DNA of 47,124 bases from Pseudomonadota bacterium. Its GTDB lineage: Bacteria; Pseudomonadota; Alphaproteobacteria; Rhizobiales; Beijerinckiaceae. Of the stretch, positions 31,063 through 39,911 are shown piece after piece. The stretch is taken from assembly GCA_023423995.1 (NCBI GenBank), contig JAFAEL010000156.1:1-47124 (forward strand), written 5' to 3'. Below the pieces are notes generated by a model. It made no database searches. It was not told the origin of the DNA and was given only the letters and a program-made list of their open reading frames with translations. The stretch's first letter is position 1, and every line of letters begins with the position of its first letter. The position numbers were made by a program, and so were the translations under genes.

Positions 31063-33588
31063 CTAGGCCCCACTCTGGGCGAGCCGCGCCTCCGCCTGGC
31101 CGATGGCTTCCGGCGTGCCGACGTGGAGCCACTCCCCGTCCAGGGCCACGCCGAACAGGCGCCCGGCCTCGATCGCGCGATCGAAGAGGAGGTTGAGCGA
31201 GAAGGCGCCCTCCGGCGTGTTGTCGAACAGCTCCGCCTTCATGATCGCGGCGCCAGCATAGACGTGGGGCGCCAGCGCCCCGAAGACGCGGCGCGTGAGG
31301 CGCCCGTTCGCATCCATGTTGAAGTCGCCCAGCCCGTCGTAGCCGAGGCTCTTCCGCGGCGCGAGAAGCAGCAGGATGTCCATCTCCTCCGGCCGCCAGG
31401 TCTCGAGGAGGCGCGACAGGTTCTTGGTCTCACGCTCCGTCCAGAGCGAATCCGAGTTGAGGACGAGGAATTCGGGGCCGAGGAGCGGCAGCGCACGCTT
31501 GACCCCGCCTCCCGTCTCCAGGAGCGCGTCGCGTTCGTCGGAGATCGTGATGGAGAGGTCGGCCAGGCTCGCGACGTGATCCTCGATCATGTCGGGCAGG
31601 TAATGGACGTTGACCACGACCTTGCTCAGCCCGGCCTCGAGCAGGCGCCCGAGCGCATGGTCGATCAGGGGACGTCCCGCGACCTCGACGAGCGGCTTCG
31701 GCCGCGTATCGGTGACGGGCCGCATGCGCTTGCCGAGCCCGGCCGCGAGGACCATGGCCGCCATCCGGGGCTCCGGCTCCGCCGCCGGCTTTTCCGCTCC
31801 GGGCTCGCCCCCGGCAACCGGCTCGGCCGAGACGTTGGTCGCGGCGCCTGCCTCCGCGGCATCGCTGAGGAGGCGGTCCGCGACCGTGTCCGTCTCGATG
31901 CCCGCCGGGGCGCTCTCCGGCACCGCCTCCTCGTCAGCGGGCTCTTCCTTCGGGAAGACGTCGCCGCCGTGATACTCGAACCAGCCCTGCAGGCGCGCCA
32001 GCGCGGGATGGGCGAGATTGCGGGCGAGATAGGCCCGGATGCGCGGCAGATGAGCGAGGTATTGCGGCTTGCCGTCCCGCCGGTCGAGCCGCGCGAAGAT
32101 CCCGAGGATCTTGGTCGCCCGCTGCGCCCCCATGATCGAGTACGCGGTGGCGAACTCGGCCATGTCGAAGCTGGCATCCGCGGCTTTCCGCTCCCGGCCG
32201 TAGAGGGCCAGGAGCTTCAGCTCGAGGTCGGGCGGCACCGTCACCCGTGCATCCTGCAGGAGCGAGGCGACATCATAGGCGGGCGGGCCCAGGACCGCGT
32301 CCTGGAAGTCCAGGAGCCCGACGCGCCGGATCCCCTCCCGCTCGGGGAGCCAGATCAGGTTGGGGGAGTGGAAGTCCCGCAGCGTCCAGGTCTGTCGGCC
32401 GGCCAGGAGCCCGGCCAGGGCGTCGCGCCAGATATGCCCGAACTCCGCCCGGACCGAGCCCGACGGCTTCGTCCCGACGATATGGGGCAGATACCAGTCG
32501 AGCAGGAGCTCGGCCTCGATCATGAAGGCATCGAGGTCGTAGGGCGGGAGCTGATGCGTGCCGTCCTCGCCGTAGGGAAGCGCGGTCGGAAGCGATCGCG
32601 CGTGCAGGCGGGCGAGGAGGCGGGTCGCCTCCGCGTACCGGTCCGGGATCGGGCCATTCTGGTCGACCACCGGCTCGCTGCCGAAATCCTCGAGGACCAG
32701 CAGGCCGACATCCAGATCCTCGGCGTAGATGCTCGGGGCGCTGAGGCCCTGGTCGATCAGCCCGCGATCCATCGCCGAGAACGCGTGGACGCTCTCCGCG
32801 AGGCGGGCGATCGCGCTGTAGGGCTTGCCGCGCCGCACCGGAGGCCCGTCCGGACGGGGCGGGGAGATCATCAGGATGGCGGTCTCGCCCGAGGGCTTCA
32901 CCAGGCGCTCATAGGCCCGGGTGGAGGCGTCGCCCTGCATGAGCACGCGTTGGGCATCGCCCCAGCCCGAGCCATCGAGCAGTTCGGCGATCGTGTAGGC
33001 GCGCAGCACCCGCTCGGCAAGCGGTCCCGCACCGGAGATCAGGGCCCGGCGAGTGCCGGTCTCGGCATCGAGTTCGAGAAGGATATCGAGCCGCTCGGCC
33101 GGCAGATGTTCGACCGCCCGTTCAGGCCATTCGACGAGCACGATCGAGCTCGCCTGCATCTCATCGAAACCGAGCTCGTAGAGCTCGCCGCCTCCGCCGA
33201 TCCGGTACAGGTCCGCATGGACCAGGGGTACGTCCCCGGACTCGTAGGTCTGGAGCAGCGTGAAGGTGGGGCTCGGGGCTTCGAGTTCCGGATCGCCGAG
33301 CCGGGCCCGCAGGATGGCGCGGGCAAGGGTCGTCTTGCCGGCCCCGATCTCGCCGGAGAGAGCGACGAGATCGCCGGCCTGCAGCTCGGCGGCCAGCGCG
33401 CGGCCGAGCTCCTCGGTTGCGGCCTCGTCGGGCAGGGCCACGGTGATCGGCATCCGGCTGCGGATGATCTCGGCCGCGCTCGGGGCGGCCTTCTGGGTCA
33501 GGGGCATGGCGGCGTCTTGCAGGCCCGGGCCGATCTGCGCAACCCCGGGCTCCGGGCTCGACATGGGCGAGGTCTCGACGGTGCCCAT
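31063..33588 (-). CDS. TsaE-AmgK-MurU three-domain fusion protein
   Basis: One 841-aa frame holds three proteins. Residues about 46-185 are TsaE, the ATPase for tRNA t6A37 formation: Walker A SGEIGAGKTTLARA at 78, SPTFTLLQTYE, HADLYR, LVEWPER. Residues about 190-545 are an aminoglycoside-phosphotransferase-fold kinase like AmgK (MurNAc/GlcNAc anomeric kinase): QGDASTRAYERL, LRDFHSPNLIWL (Asp405, Asn410), LLDFQDA. A 60-residue acidic Ala/Pro linker follows. Residues 609-841 are a MurU-like uridylyltransferase: VLAAGLGKRMRP, DTRPKPLVEVAGRPLI, LVLNSDSLW. TsaE-kinase fusions are known in Rhizobiales; the added MurU is unusual. An internal ATG at 31764 could make MurU alone. The chosen ATG lies 14 bases after divL. 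Confidence 0.9.
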   Translation of the reverse strand: MGTVETSPMSSPEPGVAQIGPGLQDAAMPLTQKAAPSAAEIIRSRMPITVALPDEAATEELGRALAAELQAGDLVALSGEIGAGKTTLARAILRARLGDPELEAPSPTFTLLQTYESGDVPLVHADLYRIGGGGELYELGFDEMQASSIVLVEWPERAVEHLPAERLDILLELDAETGTRRALISGAGPLAERVLRAYTIAELLDGSGWGDAQRVLMQGDASTRAYERLVKPSGETAILMISPPRPDGPPVRRGKPYSAIARLAESVHAFSAMDRGLIDQGLSAPSIYAEDLDVGLLVLEDFGSEPVVDQNGPIPDRYAEATRLLARLHARSLPTALPYGEDGTHQLPPYDLDAFMIEAELLLDWYLPHIVGTKPSGSVRAEFGHIWRDALAGLLAGRQTWTLRDFHSPNLIWLPEREGIRRVGLLDFQDAVLGPPAYDVASLLQDARVTVPPDLELKLLALYGRERKAADASFDMAEFATAYSIMGAQRATKILGIFARLDRRDGKPQYLAHLPRIRAYLARNLAHPALARLQGWFEYHGGDVFPKEEPADEEAVPESAPAGIETDTVADRLLSDAAEAGAATNVSAEPVAGGEPGAEKPAAEPEPRMAAMVLAAGLGKRMRPVTDTRPKPLVEVAGRPLIDHALGRLLEAGLSKVVVNVHYLPDMIEDHVASLADLSITISDERDALLETGGGVKRALPLLGPEFLVLNSDSLWTERETKNLSRLLETWRPEEMDILLLLAPRKSLGYDGLGDFNMDANGRLTRRVFGALAPHVYAGAAIMKAELFDNTPEGAFSLNLLFDRAIEAGRLFGVALDGEWLHVGTPEAIGQAEARLAQSGA

Positions 33589-33602
33589 GCCGCGTACAAA
33601 CC

Positions 33603-36113
33603 CTATGCGGCGATCTGCTGCGCAGGGCCGCCATCCCCCGGGAAGTAGCAGGTGACGGTCGTTCCCGCGCCGGGCTCGGAGGCGAGTTCGACCCTGCCGC
33701 CATGGAGCTCGACGAAGGAGCGCACGATGGAGAGGCCGAGCCCGACGCCGCGGTGCCCCGTCCCCTTCGTATGGCTCTCGAAGCGATCGAACACGCGGGC
33801 GCGCACCTCGTCCGGGATGCCGCGGCCCTGGTCGGCGACGGAGAGCATGATCTCGCGTCCGACCCGCCGCGCCGCGACCGTGATGGTCTGGCCAGGCGAG
33901 GAGAAGCCGGCAGCGTTGGAGAGCAGGTTGAACAGGATCTGGCGGACCCGCTTCGCATCGCCCGTGAAGGAGCCGATATCGGCCGGCACGTCGATGGCGA
34001 GGCTTAGCCGATCCTCCACCAGCCGGTCGTTGATCCCCTTGGCGGCGGCCTCGATCGTGGCGCGGACGTCGATGCGCTCGCGCGCCAGCTCGATCGTGTC
34101 GGCATCGATCGAGGCGAGGTCGAGGATGTCGTTGATGATCGCGAGCAGGGCCGCGGAGGATTGCATGATGTGCCCCGCGTATTCGCGCTGGCGCTCGTTC
34201 AGCTCGCCGATGGTCTCCGCCCCGAGCAGCTCCGTGAAGCCGATGATGTTGGTGAGCGGGGAGCGCAGCTCGTAGGAGACGTGGTGCACGAATTCGTTGC
34301 GGAGGCGCGAGGCGAGTTCGAGCGCGTCGTTGCGCTCCGTCAGGGCACGCTCGACATTCACGCTCGCGGTCACGTCCACGAAGGTCAGGAGCGTGCCGCC
34401 GTCCGGCAACGGCTCGGCCGCGCATTCGAGCACGGACCCGTCCGGCCGCTCCATGCGGGTCTCGACCCTGAGGCGCGTGTCGGAGAAGCCGGACACCGCC
34501 GCCGTGAGGTCGGGCCAGGAGCCGTCGGTGGGCGACAGCGGCAGGCAGAGCTCGACCACCTTCGATACGTGCGGCTCGCCCGCGAGGACGGGATCATCGA
34601 GACGCCACTGGTTCGCGAAGGCGCGGTTGAAGAGCCGCAGACGGCCGTCCGCACCGAACAGCGCGACCCCTTCGGAGAGGGTGTTCAGGGTCTCGCTCTG
34701 CACCTTGATCAGCGAGTTGTAGCGCGATTCCAGGTGCATCCGGTCCGACACGTCGTCGAACAGGTAGGTGAGCCCGCCCTGCGGGTTCGGGTTCGCGACC
34801 ACACGCAGCGTGCGGCGATCCGGCAGGTACCACCAGGTCTCGCGCGGCTCGAGGGACCGGTAGGCGTCGAGCACGCCGGCCTTCCAGGCCCGATAATCGG
34901 CCTGTTCGGGGAGGAGCCGCGCCGTCCGAAGGCGGTCGAGGATCTCGCCGTCGCTGGGGCGGCTGGCCAGGAAGGAATCGTCGAGGTTCCAGAGGTGGCG
35001 GTAAGCCGCGTTGTGGAAGACGAGCCGCTGCGCGGAATCGAACATCGCGACGGCCGTCGGGAACTGGTCGAGCGTGCGGGTATGCGCCTTCATGAGGCGC
35101 TGCATGTCGGCCCGGATCGCCTCGAGCTCCGAGACGTCCTGCGCGATGCCACCGGCACCGGCCGGCAGCGGCGCTTCCGTGATGTCGAGGACGTGGCGCG
35201 ACCCGGCCACGATCGCGGCGACGCGCGCCCGGAATATCTCGCCGTCGGCGCGGCGCCGGGCGGCTTCGGCGCGGTCGCTGCGCTCCATCAGCTCGAGCGA
35301 GCGCTGGCACGCATCCTCGGTGCCTCCCGCCTCGACGGCCCGGCAATAAGCCCGGTTGGCATAGGCCAGATGGCCGTCCTGCCCGCGCAGCCAGACCGGC
35401 TGATCGATGGCATCGAGAAGCGCCCGCAACGTCTCGAGCCGCTGCCCCGTATCGGCCTGCTCGGCCTCCGTGCGCAGGAGGTCCGCGCGATAGCCCGTAA
35501 CCTCGCGCAGGCGGAGCAGTGCCCGCCCCCGCACGGCACGGCCCTCCGCGTCGATGTAACGGCCCTCGATCGTGCGGGCGACGAGGCGGAAGCCCTCGCC
35601 GCGATTGCGCAGCCGCTCGATCGCGCCTTCCAGCTGCCCGGCATCGGGCGGCAGCAGCCAGGATCCGAAGGCTAGCAGCCGCCCCGAGCTTCCGGCCGGC
35701 AGCAGGCCCGCGGGGTCGCCCGCCACGCTCGTCTCGCCGTCACGGCCGGTCCAGAGCACGAGGACCTGGCGCTCGGATCCGACGAGAAGCTCCGCGCGCT
35801 CCTCCGCGCCCCGCAGGGCTTCCAGCTCGGTGACGAGTTCGCGCTCCCGGTCCGTCCAGGTCCGGCGCTCCCGGATGTGGAGGATCGCGAGCGTCGTCGA
35901 GAAGATGACGAGCCCGGTGAGGATCGCGAACCCGAAGGCGGATCGCGGATCGAACCACTGGAGCGACGGCAGGTAGCCGGAGTTGAGGAGGTCGAGAATG
36001 CCCGCCGAGCTCGGCGTCGCGCCGATCAGGACCGCCCCGGCGCCGAGACCGGCTGCCGAGAGGCATCGATTGAGAGGGCGGCGCCGCCGCGGACGCGAGG
36101 GGCAGATGTTCAC
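33603..36113 (-). CDS. divL: PAS-domain sensor kinase DivL (tyrosine in H-box)
   Basis: 836 aa. One membrane helix at about 59-80, a PAS-rich region (about 110-590, several weak repeats), then DHp and HATPase domains. The phospho-accepting histidine of a standard SHELRTPL box is replaced: FVHHVSYELRSPLTN has Tyr614, the hallmark of DivL. ATP-binding motifs are intact: N box LFNLLSNAAGFS, G1 DQGRGIP, G2 GVGLGLSIV. In Caulobacter DivL modulates CckA and thereby CtrA phosphorylation; ctrA is in this window. The start is a GTG at 36113. The fused TsaE gene follows after 14 bases. Confidence 0.9.
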   Translation of the reverse strand: MNICPSRPRRRRPLNRCLSAAGLGAGAVLIGATPSSAGILDLLNSGYLPSLQWFDPRSAFGFAILTGLVIFSTTLAILHIRERRTWTDRERELVTELEALRGAEERAELLVGSERQVLVLWTGRDGETSVAGDPAGLLPAGSSGRLLAFGSWLLPPDAGQLEGAIERLRNRGEGFRLVARTIEGRYIDAEGRAVRGRALLRLREVTGYRADLLRTEAEQADTGQRLETLRALLDAIDQPVWLRGQDGHLAYANRAYCRAVEAGGTEDACQRSLELMERSDRAEAARRRADGEIFRARVAAIVAGSRHVLDITEAPLPAGAGGIAQDVSELEAIRADMQRLMKAHTRTLDQFPTAVAMFDSAQRLVFHNAAYRHLWNLDDSFLASRPSDGEILDRLRTARLLPEQADYRAWKAGVLDAYRSLEPRETWWYLPDRRTLRVVANPNPQGGLTYLFDDVSDRMHLESRYNSLIKVQSETLNTLSEGVALFGADGRLRLFNRAFANQWRLDDPVLAGEPHVSKVVELCLPLSPTDGSWPDLTAAVSGFSDTRLRVETRMERPDGSVLECAAEPLPDGGTLLTFVDVTASVNVERALTERNDALELASRLRNEFVHHVSYELRSPLTNIIGFTELLGAETIGELNERQREYAGHIMQSSAALLAIINDILDLASIDADTIELARERIDVRATIEAAAKGINDRLVEDRLSLAIDVPADIGSFTGDAKRVRQILFNLLSNAAGFSSPGQTITVAARRVGREIMLSVADQGRGIPDEVRARVFDRFESHTKGTGHRGVGLGLSIVRSFVELHGGRVELASEPGAGTTVTCYFPGDGGPAQQIAA

Positions 36114-36302
36114 GACAGGCCGGGCCGGAAGCCGTTCGCGGACGACGTCGGTCGGCCGCGCATGTCGGTCATTGTGAACATCGATCTCGTTGGGCGGCTC
36201 ATGGCAGCAGGCCTGAATCGCGGAGGCGGGGTCGCCCTCACGAATCAGCGCAGTCTAGTTTGCCGTAGAGTCTGCCCGGAAGCCGTTATCTCCGGCTTCG
36301 AT

Positions 36303-36358
36303 GCCCGGGCCACCACGGGCCCGGGCAGCGTGACTCGTCCGCAACACGCGGACGAGTC
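36303..36358. terminator. Two tandem hairpins downstream of ahcY
   Basis: The inner hairpin is a perfect 11-bp stem (36332-36342 with 36348-36358, loop AACAC), 9 bases past the ahcY stop. A second GC-rich stem built on GCCCGGGC repeats covers about 36303-36326. No T tract follows on the minus strand, so rho-independent termination is uncertain. The rest of the 254-base gap to divL shows nothing I recognise. Confidence 0.5.
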
Positions 36359-36367
36359 GAGGATTGA

Positions 36368-37795
36368 TCAGTAGCGATAGTGATCAGGCTTGAAGGGGCC
36401 CGATTCGGACACGCCGATATAGCTCGCCTGATCCGGCCGGAGCTTCGACAGCTTCGCACCGATCTTTTCGAGGTGGAGCATCGCGACCTTCTCGTCGAGA
36501 TGCTTGGGCAGCGTGTAGACCTTCTTCTCGTATTTGCCCGGATTCGTGAAGAGTTCCACCTGCGCCAAGGTCTGGTTGGTGAACGAGGCAGACATCACGA
36601 AGGACGGGTGGCCCATCGCATTGCCGAGATTCACCAGCCGACCTTCCGAGAGCAGGATGATGCGATGGCCGTCCGGGAACTCGATCTCGTCGACCTGCGG
36701 CTTGATGTTGTCCCACTTCATGTTCTTCAGGCCGGCGACCTGAATCTCGTTGTCGAAGTGGCCGATATTGCAGACGATGGCGCGGTCCTTCATGGCGCGC
36801 ATGTGGTCGACCGTGATCACGTCCTTGTTGCCCGTGGCGGTCACGAAGATGTCGGCGCGCGGCGCCGCATCCTCCATGGTGACCACCTCGTAGCCTTCCA
36901 TGGCGGCCTGGAGCGCGCAGATCGGATCGATCTCGGAGACGAGCACCCGGCAGCCTGCATTGCGCAGCGAGGCTGCCGAACCCTTTCCGACATCGCCGAA
37001 GCCCGCGACCATGGCGACCTTGCCGGCCATCATCACGTCCGTGCCGCGGCGGATGCCGTCCACCAGCGACTCGCGGCAGCCATAGAGGTTGTCGAACTTG
37101 GACTTGGTGACGGCGTCGTTGACGTTGATCGCCGGGAAGAGGAGACGCCCCTCCTTCTCCATGATGTAGAGCCGGTGGACGCCGGTCGTGGTCTCTTCCG
37201 AGACGCCCTTGATGCTCTTGGCGAGCTCGCCGAACCAGCCCTTCGGCTTCTCGGCGAGGGTCTTCTTGAGGAGCGCGAAGAGGATCTCCTCCTCCTCCGA
37301 TTCGGCCTTGTCGAGGAACGCCGTGTCGCCGCCCTCGGCCCGGACGCCGAGATGCACGAAGAGCGTGGCATCGCCGCCGTCGTCGAGGATCATGTTGGGC
37401 ATCCCGCCATCGCCCCACTCGAAGAGCTTGCGGGTATAATCCCAGTAGTCGACGAGCGACTCGCCCTTACGGGCGAAGACCGGAATGCCGGCGGCAGCAA
37501 TCGCAGCTGCGGCATGATCCTGGGTGGAGTAGATATTGCAGGAGACCCAGCGGATATCGGCACCGAGCGCCGCGAGGGTCTCGATGAGGACGCCGGTCTG
37601 GATGGTCATGTGCAGCGAGCCGGCGATGCGGGCGCCCTTCAGGGGCTGCGACGGACCGTACTCGGCCCGCACGGCCATGAGGCCCGGCATTTCCGTCTCC
37701 GCGATGTTGAGCTCCTTCCGCCCCCAATCGGCCAGGCCGATATCGGCGACGATGTAATCCCCGGTGGACTCGACCTTCCTCAACGGCTGCGACAT
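36368..37795 (-). CDS. ahcY: Adenosylhomocysteinase
   Basis: Hydrolyses S-adenosylhomocysteine to adenosine and homocysteine, relieving product inhibition of methyltransferases. Conserved stretches: [33 protein letters not shown], the NAD-binding [27 protein letters not shown] and the C-terminal [12 protein letters not shown] with PFKPDHYRY ending. Length 475 aa, with the roughly 40-residue insertion of bacterial enzymes. The ATG at 37795 (MSQPLRKVE) is preferred; an upstream in-frame start adds unsupported sequence. A good promoter and a perfect palindrome lie upstream. Confidence 0.97.
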   Translation of the reverse strand: MSQPLRKVESTGDYIVADIGLADWGRKELNIAETEMPGLMAVRAEYGPSQPLKGARIAGSLHMTIQTGVLIETLAALGADIRWVSCNIYSTQDHAAAAIAAAGIPVFARKGESLVDYWDYTRKLFEWGDGGMPNMILDDGGDATLFVHLGVRAEGGDTAFLDKAESEEEEILFALLKKTLAEKPKGWFGELAKSIKGVSEETTTGVHRLYIMEKEGRLLFPAINVNDAVTKSKFDNLYGCRESLVDGIRRGTDVMMAGKVAMVAGFGDVGKGSAASLRNAGCRVLVSEIDPICALQAAMEGYEVVTMEDAAPRADIFVTATGNKDVITVDHMRAMKDRAIVCNIGHFDNEIQVAGLKNMKWDNIKPQVDEIEFPDGHRIILLSEGRLVNLGNAMGHPSFVMSASFTNQTLAQVELFTNPGKYEKKVYTLPKHLDEKVAMLHLEKIGAKLSKLRPDQASYIGVSESGPFKPDHYRY

Positions 37796-37832
37796 GAGCG
37801 GCACACTTTCTCGACGGTTCGTGATGCTGCGC

Positions 37833-37861
37833 CCTATAGCAGTGCCTCGCGCCTGTGGCAA
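37833..37861 (-). promoter_or_regulatory. Likely sigma-70-type promoter of ahcY
   Basis: Minus strand TTGCCA (37861-37856), exact 17-base spacer, TATAGG (37838-37833), 38 bases upstream of the ahcY start. Confidence 0.6.
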
Positions 37862-37866
37862 TCAAC

Positions 37867-37886
37867 ATATAAAGATGTCTTTATAT
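37867..37886. promoter_or_regulatory. Perfect 9-2-9 palindrome, candidate SahR/ArsR-type operator of ahcY
   Basis: ATATAAAGA-TG-TCTTTATAT. It starts 5 bases upstream of the ahcY -35 box and is AT-rich in a very GC-rich genome, so chance is unlikely. ArsR-family regulators that sense S-adenosylhomocysteine (SahR type) control ahcY and met genes in Proteobacteria; I recall similar AT-rich palindromes but cannot confirm the motif here. Confidence 0.6.
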
Positions 37887-37915
37887 CTCTGGGCCGGCGA
37901 CCGAGGCATGCGGAC

Positions 37916-38623
37916 TTGAGCGACGGAGAGCCGCGAACGGGCCGCGAAGGCTTCGTCATCACTCGGGACCGGCTGCGCGACGGCAGCCATCTCGCCGCAA
38001 TCCGGGCCCGGGCGACACCGGATTTCCCCGTCCGCTCCGACGAGGAGATCGAGCGATCGCTCGAGGAGACGCTGGCCCGCCACCGGGCGACCGAAGACGT
38101 CTGGGTCTTCGGATACGGTTCACTGATGTGGAACCCGGCCTTCCATTTCGAGGAGCGGCGGCTCGGGATCGTGCGAGGCTGGCACCGGCGCTTCTGCCTG
38201 TGGCTCTCGCGCGGGCGCGGCAGCCCGGATTGCCCCGGCCTCATGCTGGCGCTCGATCGGGGCGGCGTATGCCGGGGCGTGGCGTTCCGGGTACCGGCCG
38301 CACACGCGCGCGATGAGCTCCTGCTGGTGTGGCGGCGAGAGATGCTGTCGGGGGCCTACCTCGCCCGCTGGGTGACGGTGGCAACCGACGAGGGTGCCGT
38401 CCCGGCCGTCACCTTCGTGGTGAACCAGGCGCACCAGCGATATTCCGGCAAGCTCGGGGAGGCCGAGACGGCCGACAGGATCCTCACGGCCTCCGGCGAG
38501 CTCGGCTCCTGCCTGGACTATTTCGAACGGACAGTCCGGATCCTGCGCACGCTCCAGGTCAGGGATGCCGCGCTGGAGCGGATCGAGGCGGAGATCGCGC
38601 GGCGGAACGGCCGGCAGGGCTGA
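37916..38623 (+). CDS. Gamma-glutamylcyclotransferase, ChaC type
   Basis: Likely cleaves the gamma-glutamyl group of glutathione to 5-oxoproline and Cys-Gly. The ChaC signature VWVFGYGSLMWNP lies at about 62-74, followed by RRLGIVRGWHRRFCLWL, the CPGLMLALDRGG loop and YLARWVTV. About 235 aa from a TTG start with GAGG 9 bases upstream; no ATG or GTG suits the conserved N-terminus (VITRDRLRDGSHLAAIR). A much longer in-frame extension to the left is antisense to ahcY and not real. Divergent from ahcY, sharing the palindrome region; glutathione turnover and SAH recycling both feed sulfur metabolism. Confidence 0.88.
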   Translation: MSDGEPRTGREGFVITRDRLRDGSHLAAIRARATPDFPVRSDEEIERSLEETLARHRATEDVWVFGYGSLMWNPAFHFEERRLGIVRGWHRRFCLWLSRGRGSPDCPGLMLALDRGGVCRGVAFRVPAAHARDELLLVWRREMLSGAYLARWVTVATDEGAVPAVTFVVNQAHQRYSGKLGEAETADRILTASGELGSCLDYFERTVRILRTLQVRDAALERIEAEIARRNGRQG

Positions 38624-38629
38624 GGCCGG

Positions 38630-38947
38630 CTACTCGTCCTCGCCGAAACGGCCTTCCACGAGTTGCGTGATCGCGGCCAGGCTCTCGGCCGCGTCCTCGC
38701 CCTGTGCCGTCACGGTGATCGTGGTGCCCTTTGCGGCGCCGAGGGTCAGAAGCCCCATGATGGAGCGCCCGCCTACCGTCTCCCCGCACCGGGTGACGGT
38801 CACGGCCGCATCGAAGCGCTCGACGGTCTGCACGAATTTCGCCGAAGCGCGGGCGTGCAGGCCCTTCTTGTTGACGATGAGGAGTTCCTTGAAGAGCGCA
38901 CCGTCCGGAATGTCGACAGGCGGGCAGTCTTCGGTGTCGAGCTCCAT
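38630..38947 (-). CDS. ptsH: Phosphocarrier protein HPr
   Basis: Regulatory HPr of 105 aa. Active-site His31 lies in NKKGLHARASAKFVQ. The regulatory serine site is present: GGRSIMGLLTLGAAKG, Ser62, the target of HprK. The N-terminus is about 17 residues longer than in E. coli HPr. It starts 8 bases after the EIIA stop. No EIIBC sugar permease is in the window, so this is likely the regulatory PTS of alphaproteobacteria. Confidence 0.95.
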   Translation of the reverse strand: MELDTEDCPPVDIPDGALFKELLIVNKKGLHARASAKFVQTVERFDAAVTVTRCGETVGGRSIMGLLTLGAAKGTTITVTAQGEDAAESLAAITQLVEGRFGEDE

Positions 38948-38955
38948 TGCGGCGG

Positions 38956-39357
38956 CTACTTTCCGGCCAGCACGCGAGAGGCGACGTTGATGTATTTCCG
39001 GCCGGCTTCCTGAGCGTGGAGCACGGCGTCCTTCAAGACTTCCTCGTCCCGTACGGAGGCGAGCTTGATCAGCATGGGGAGGTTGATGCCGGCCACGACC
39101 TCGACCGAGCCCCCGTTCATACATGAGAGGGCGAGGTTGGAAGGCGTGCCCCCGAACATGTCGGTGAGCACCACGACGCCCGATCCGGAGTTCACCCGGC
39201 AGACGGCCGCCATGATGTCCTGACGGCGGGAATCCATATCGTCCTCGGGACCGATCGTGATCGTCTCAAGCTGGTCCTGAGGGCCAACGACATGTTCCAG
39301 CGCGGCCCGGAACTCTGTCGCAAGCTGCCCGTGTGTCACGAGCACCATACCAATCAT
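38956..39357 (-). CDS. PTS EIIA component, mannose family
   Basis: 133 aa. Phospho-accepting His9 lies in MIGMVLVTHGQLATEF; TDMFGGTPSNLAL is the family signature. In Rhizobiales this protein receives phosphate from HPr and acts in regulation rather than sugar import, as no EIIB, EIIC or EIID genes accompany it. The ATG at 39357 is preferred over an upstream TTG at 39363. hprK lies 87 bases upstream on the same strand. Confidence 0.94.
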   Translation of the reverse strand: MIGMVLVTHGQLATEFRAALEHVVGPQDQLETITIGPEDDMDSRRQDIMAAVCRVNSGSGVVVLTDMFGGTPSNLALSCMNGGSVEVVAGINLPMLIKLASVRDEEVLKDAVLHAQEAGRKYINVASRVLAGK

Positions 39358-39444
39358 GCGCAAACGTGGTCCTCACCCGTACGGGCGGAAGAGAACATTT
39401 TTGTGCAGTGCACCGATATAAGCAAGGGTCTTGCGACCTTTTGC

Positions 39445-39906
39445 TCACGGAACAGTCACGAATTGGTCATCCAGCAGACGCAGGCGCCAAAGCACCACGC
39501 CTGACGCAAAGGGGCCGTTAACTAAAATCCGAGGTAACTCCACGCCCTGGATCGTCGTGAGCAGCGCTGCCTCGTCAGGCATCCTCGTCGCGTTCTCGAC
39601 GAGGTCGACGACGAGGCGCAGCACCGCACTCTCGCAAAACGGCACCCGGGCGATACCGGTTCCCCGTATCTCGATCAGGCCCGCAATCGCCGACACGGCC
39701 TCCGCGACGATCCGTCCGTGGACCGCCCGCAGGGAGACCCGGTCGTCGCAGACGAGCGCGGCGTGGCGGCCGGCCAGGGTGGCGGATGCGATGAGCTCGC
39801 GCGCGAGAGTGGATTTGCCCGCGCCCGGAGGGCCCCGCAGGAGGATGCCGTCCTCGCCGATGACGAGCGCGGTCGCATGGAGCGTATTGCCGGCACCGCG
39901 CGCCAC
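39445..39906 (-). CDS. hprK: HPr kinase/phosphorylase, short alphaproteobacterial form
   Basis: 153 aa, only the catalytic C-terminal domain of Gram-positive HprK; the N-terminal domain is absent, as usual in alphaproteobacteria. Walker A GPPGAGKST lies at 25-33, followed by the catalytic-loop DDRVSLRAV and the HprK signature LIEIRGTGI. It phosphorylates the HPr serine (Ser62 here). The start is a GTG 5 bases after the chvG stop, so it is cotranscribed with chvI-chvG. This links envelope sensing to the PTS. Confidence 0.93.
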   Translation of the reverse strand: MARGAGNTLHATALVIGEDGILLRGPPGAGKSTLARELIASATLAGRHAALVCDDRVSLRAVHGRIVAEAVSAIAGLIEIRGTGIARVPFCESAVLRLVVDLVENATRMPDEAALLTTIQGVELPRILVNGPFASGVVLWRLRLLDDQFVTVP

Positions 39907-39911
39907 GAGGT

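Noticed and set aside
30931..33648. A 905-codon plus-strand frame opposite the TsaE-AmgK-MurU gene
   Set aside because: Antisense shadow; the minus strand carries clear catalytic motifs along the whole length.
33589..34425. N-terminal extension of the TsaE fusion frame into divL
   Set aside because: The extension overlaps the divL kinase domain out of frame and has Arg-rich shadow composition; an ATG at 33588, right after the divL stop, is the better start.
34161..35675. A 504-codon plus-strand frame opposite divL
   Set aside because: Shadow frame with Arg/Leu/Glu-rich, motif-free translation.
37796..37915. SAH or SAM riboswitch in the ahcY leader
   Set aside because: The leader between the likely transcription start and the ATG is only about 30 bases; no pseudoknot-forming stems of a known SAH or SAM class are visible.
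39364..39444. Terminator between hprK and the EIIA gene
   Set aside because: A weak stem GGTC-GCAA-GACC exists just after hprK, but the downstream minus-strand sequence has no T tract, and a short gap inside a likely operon makes termination doubtful.
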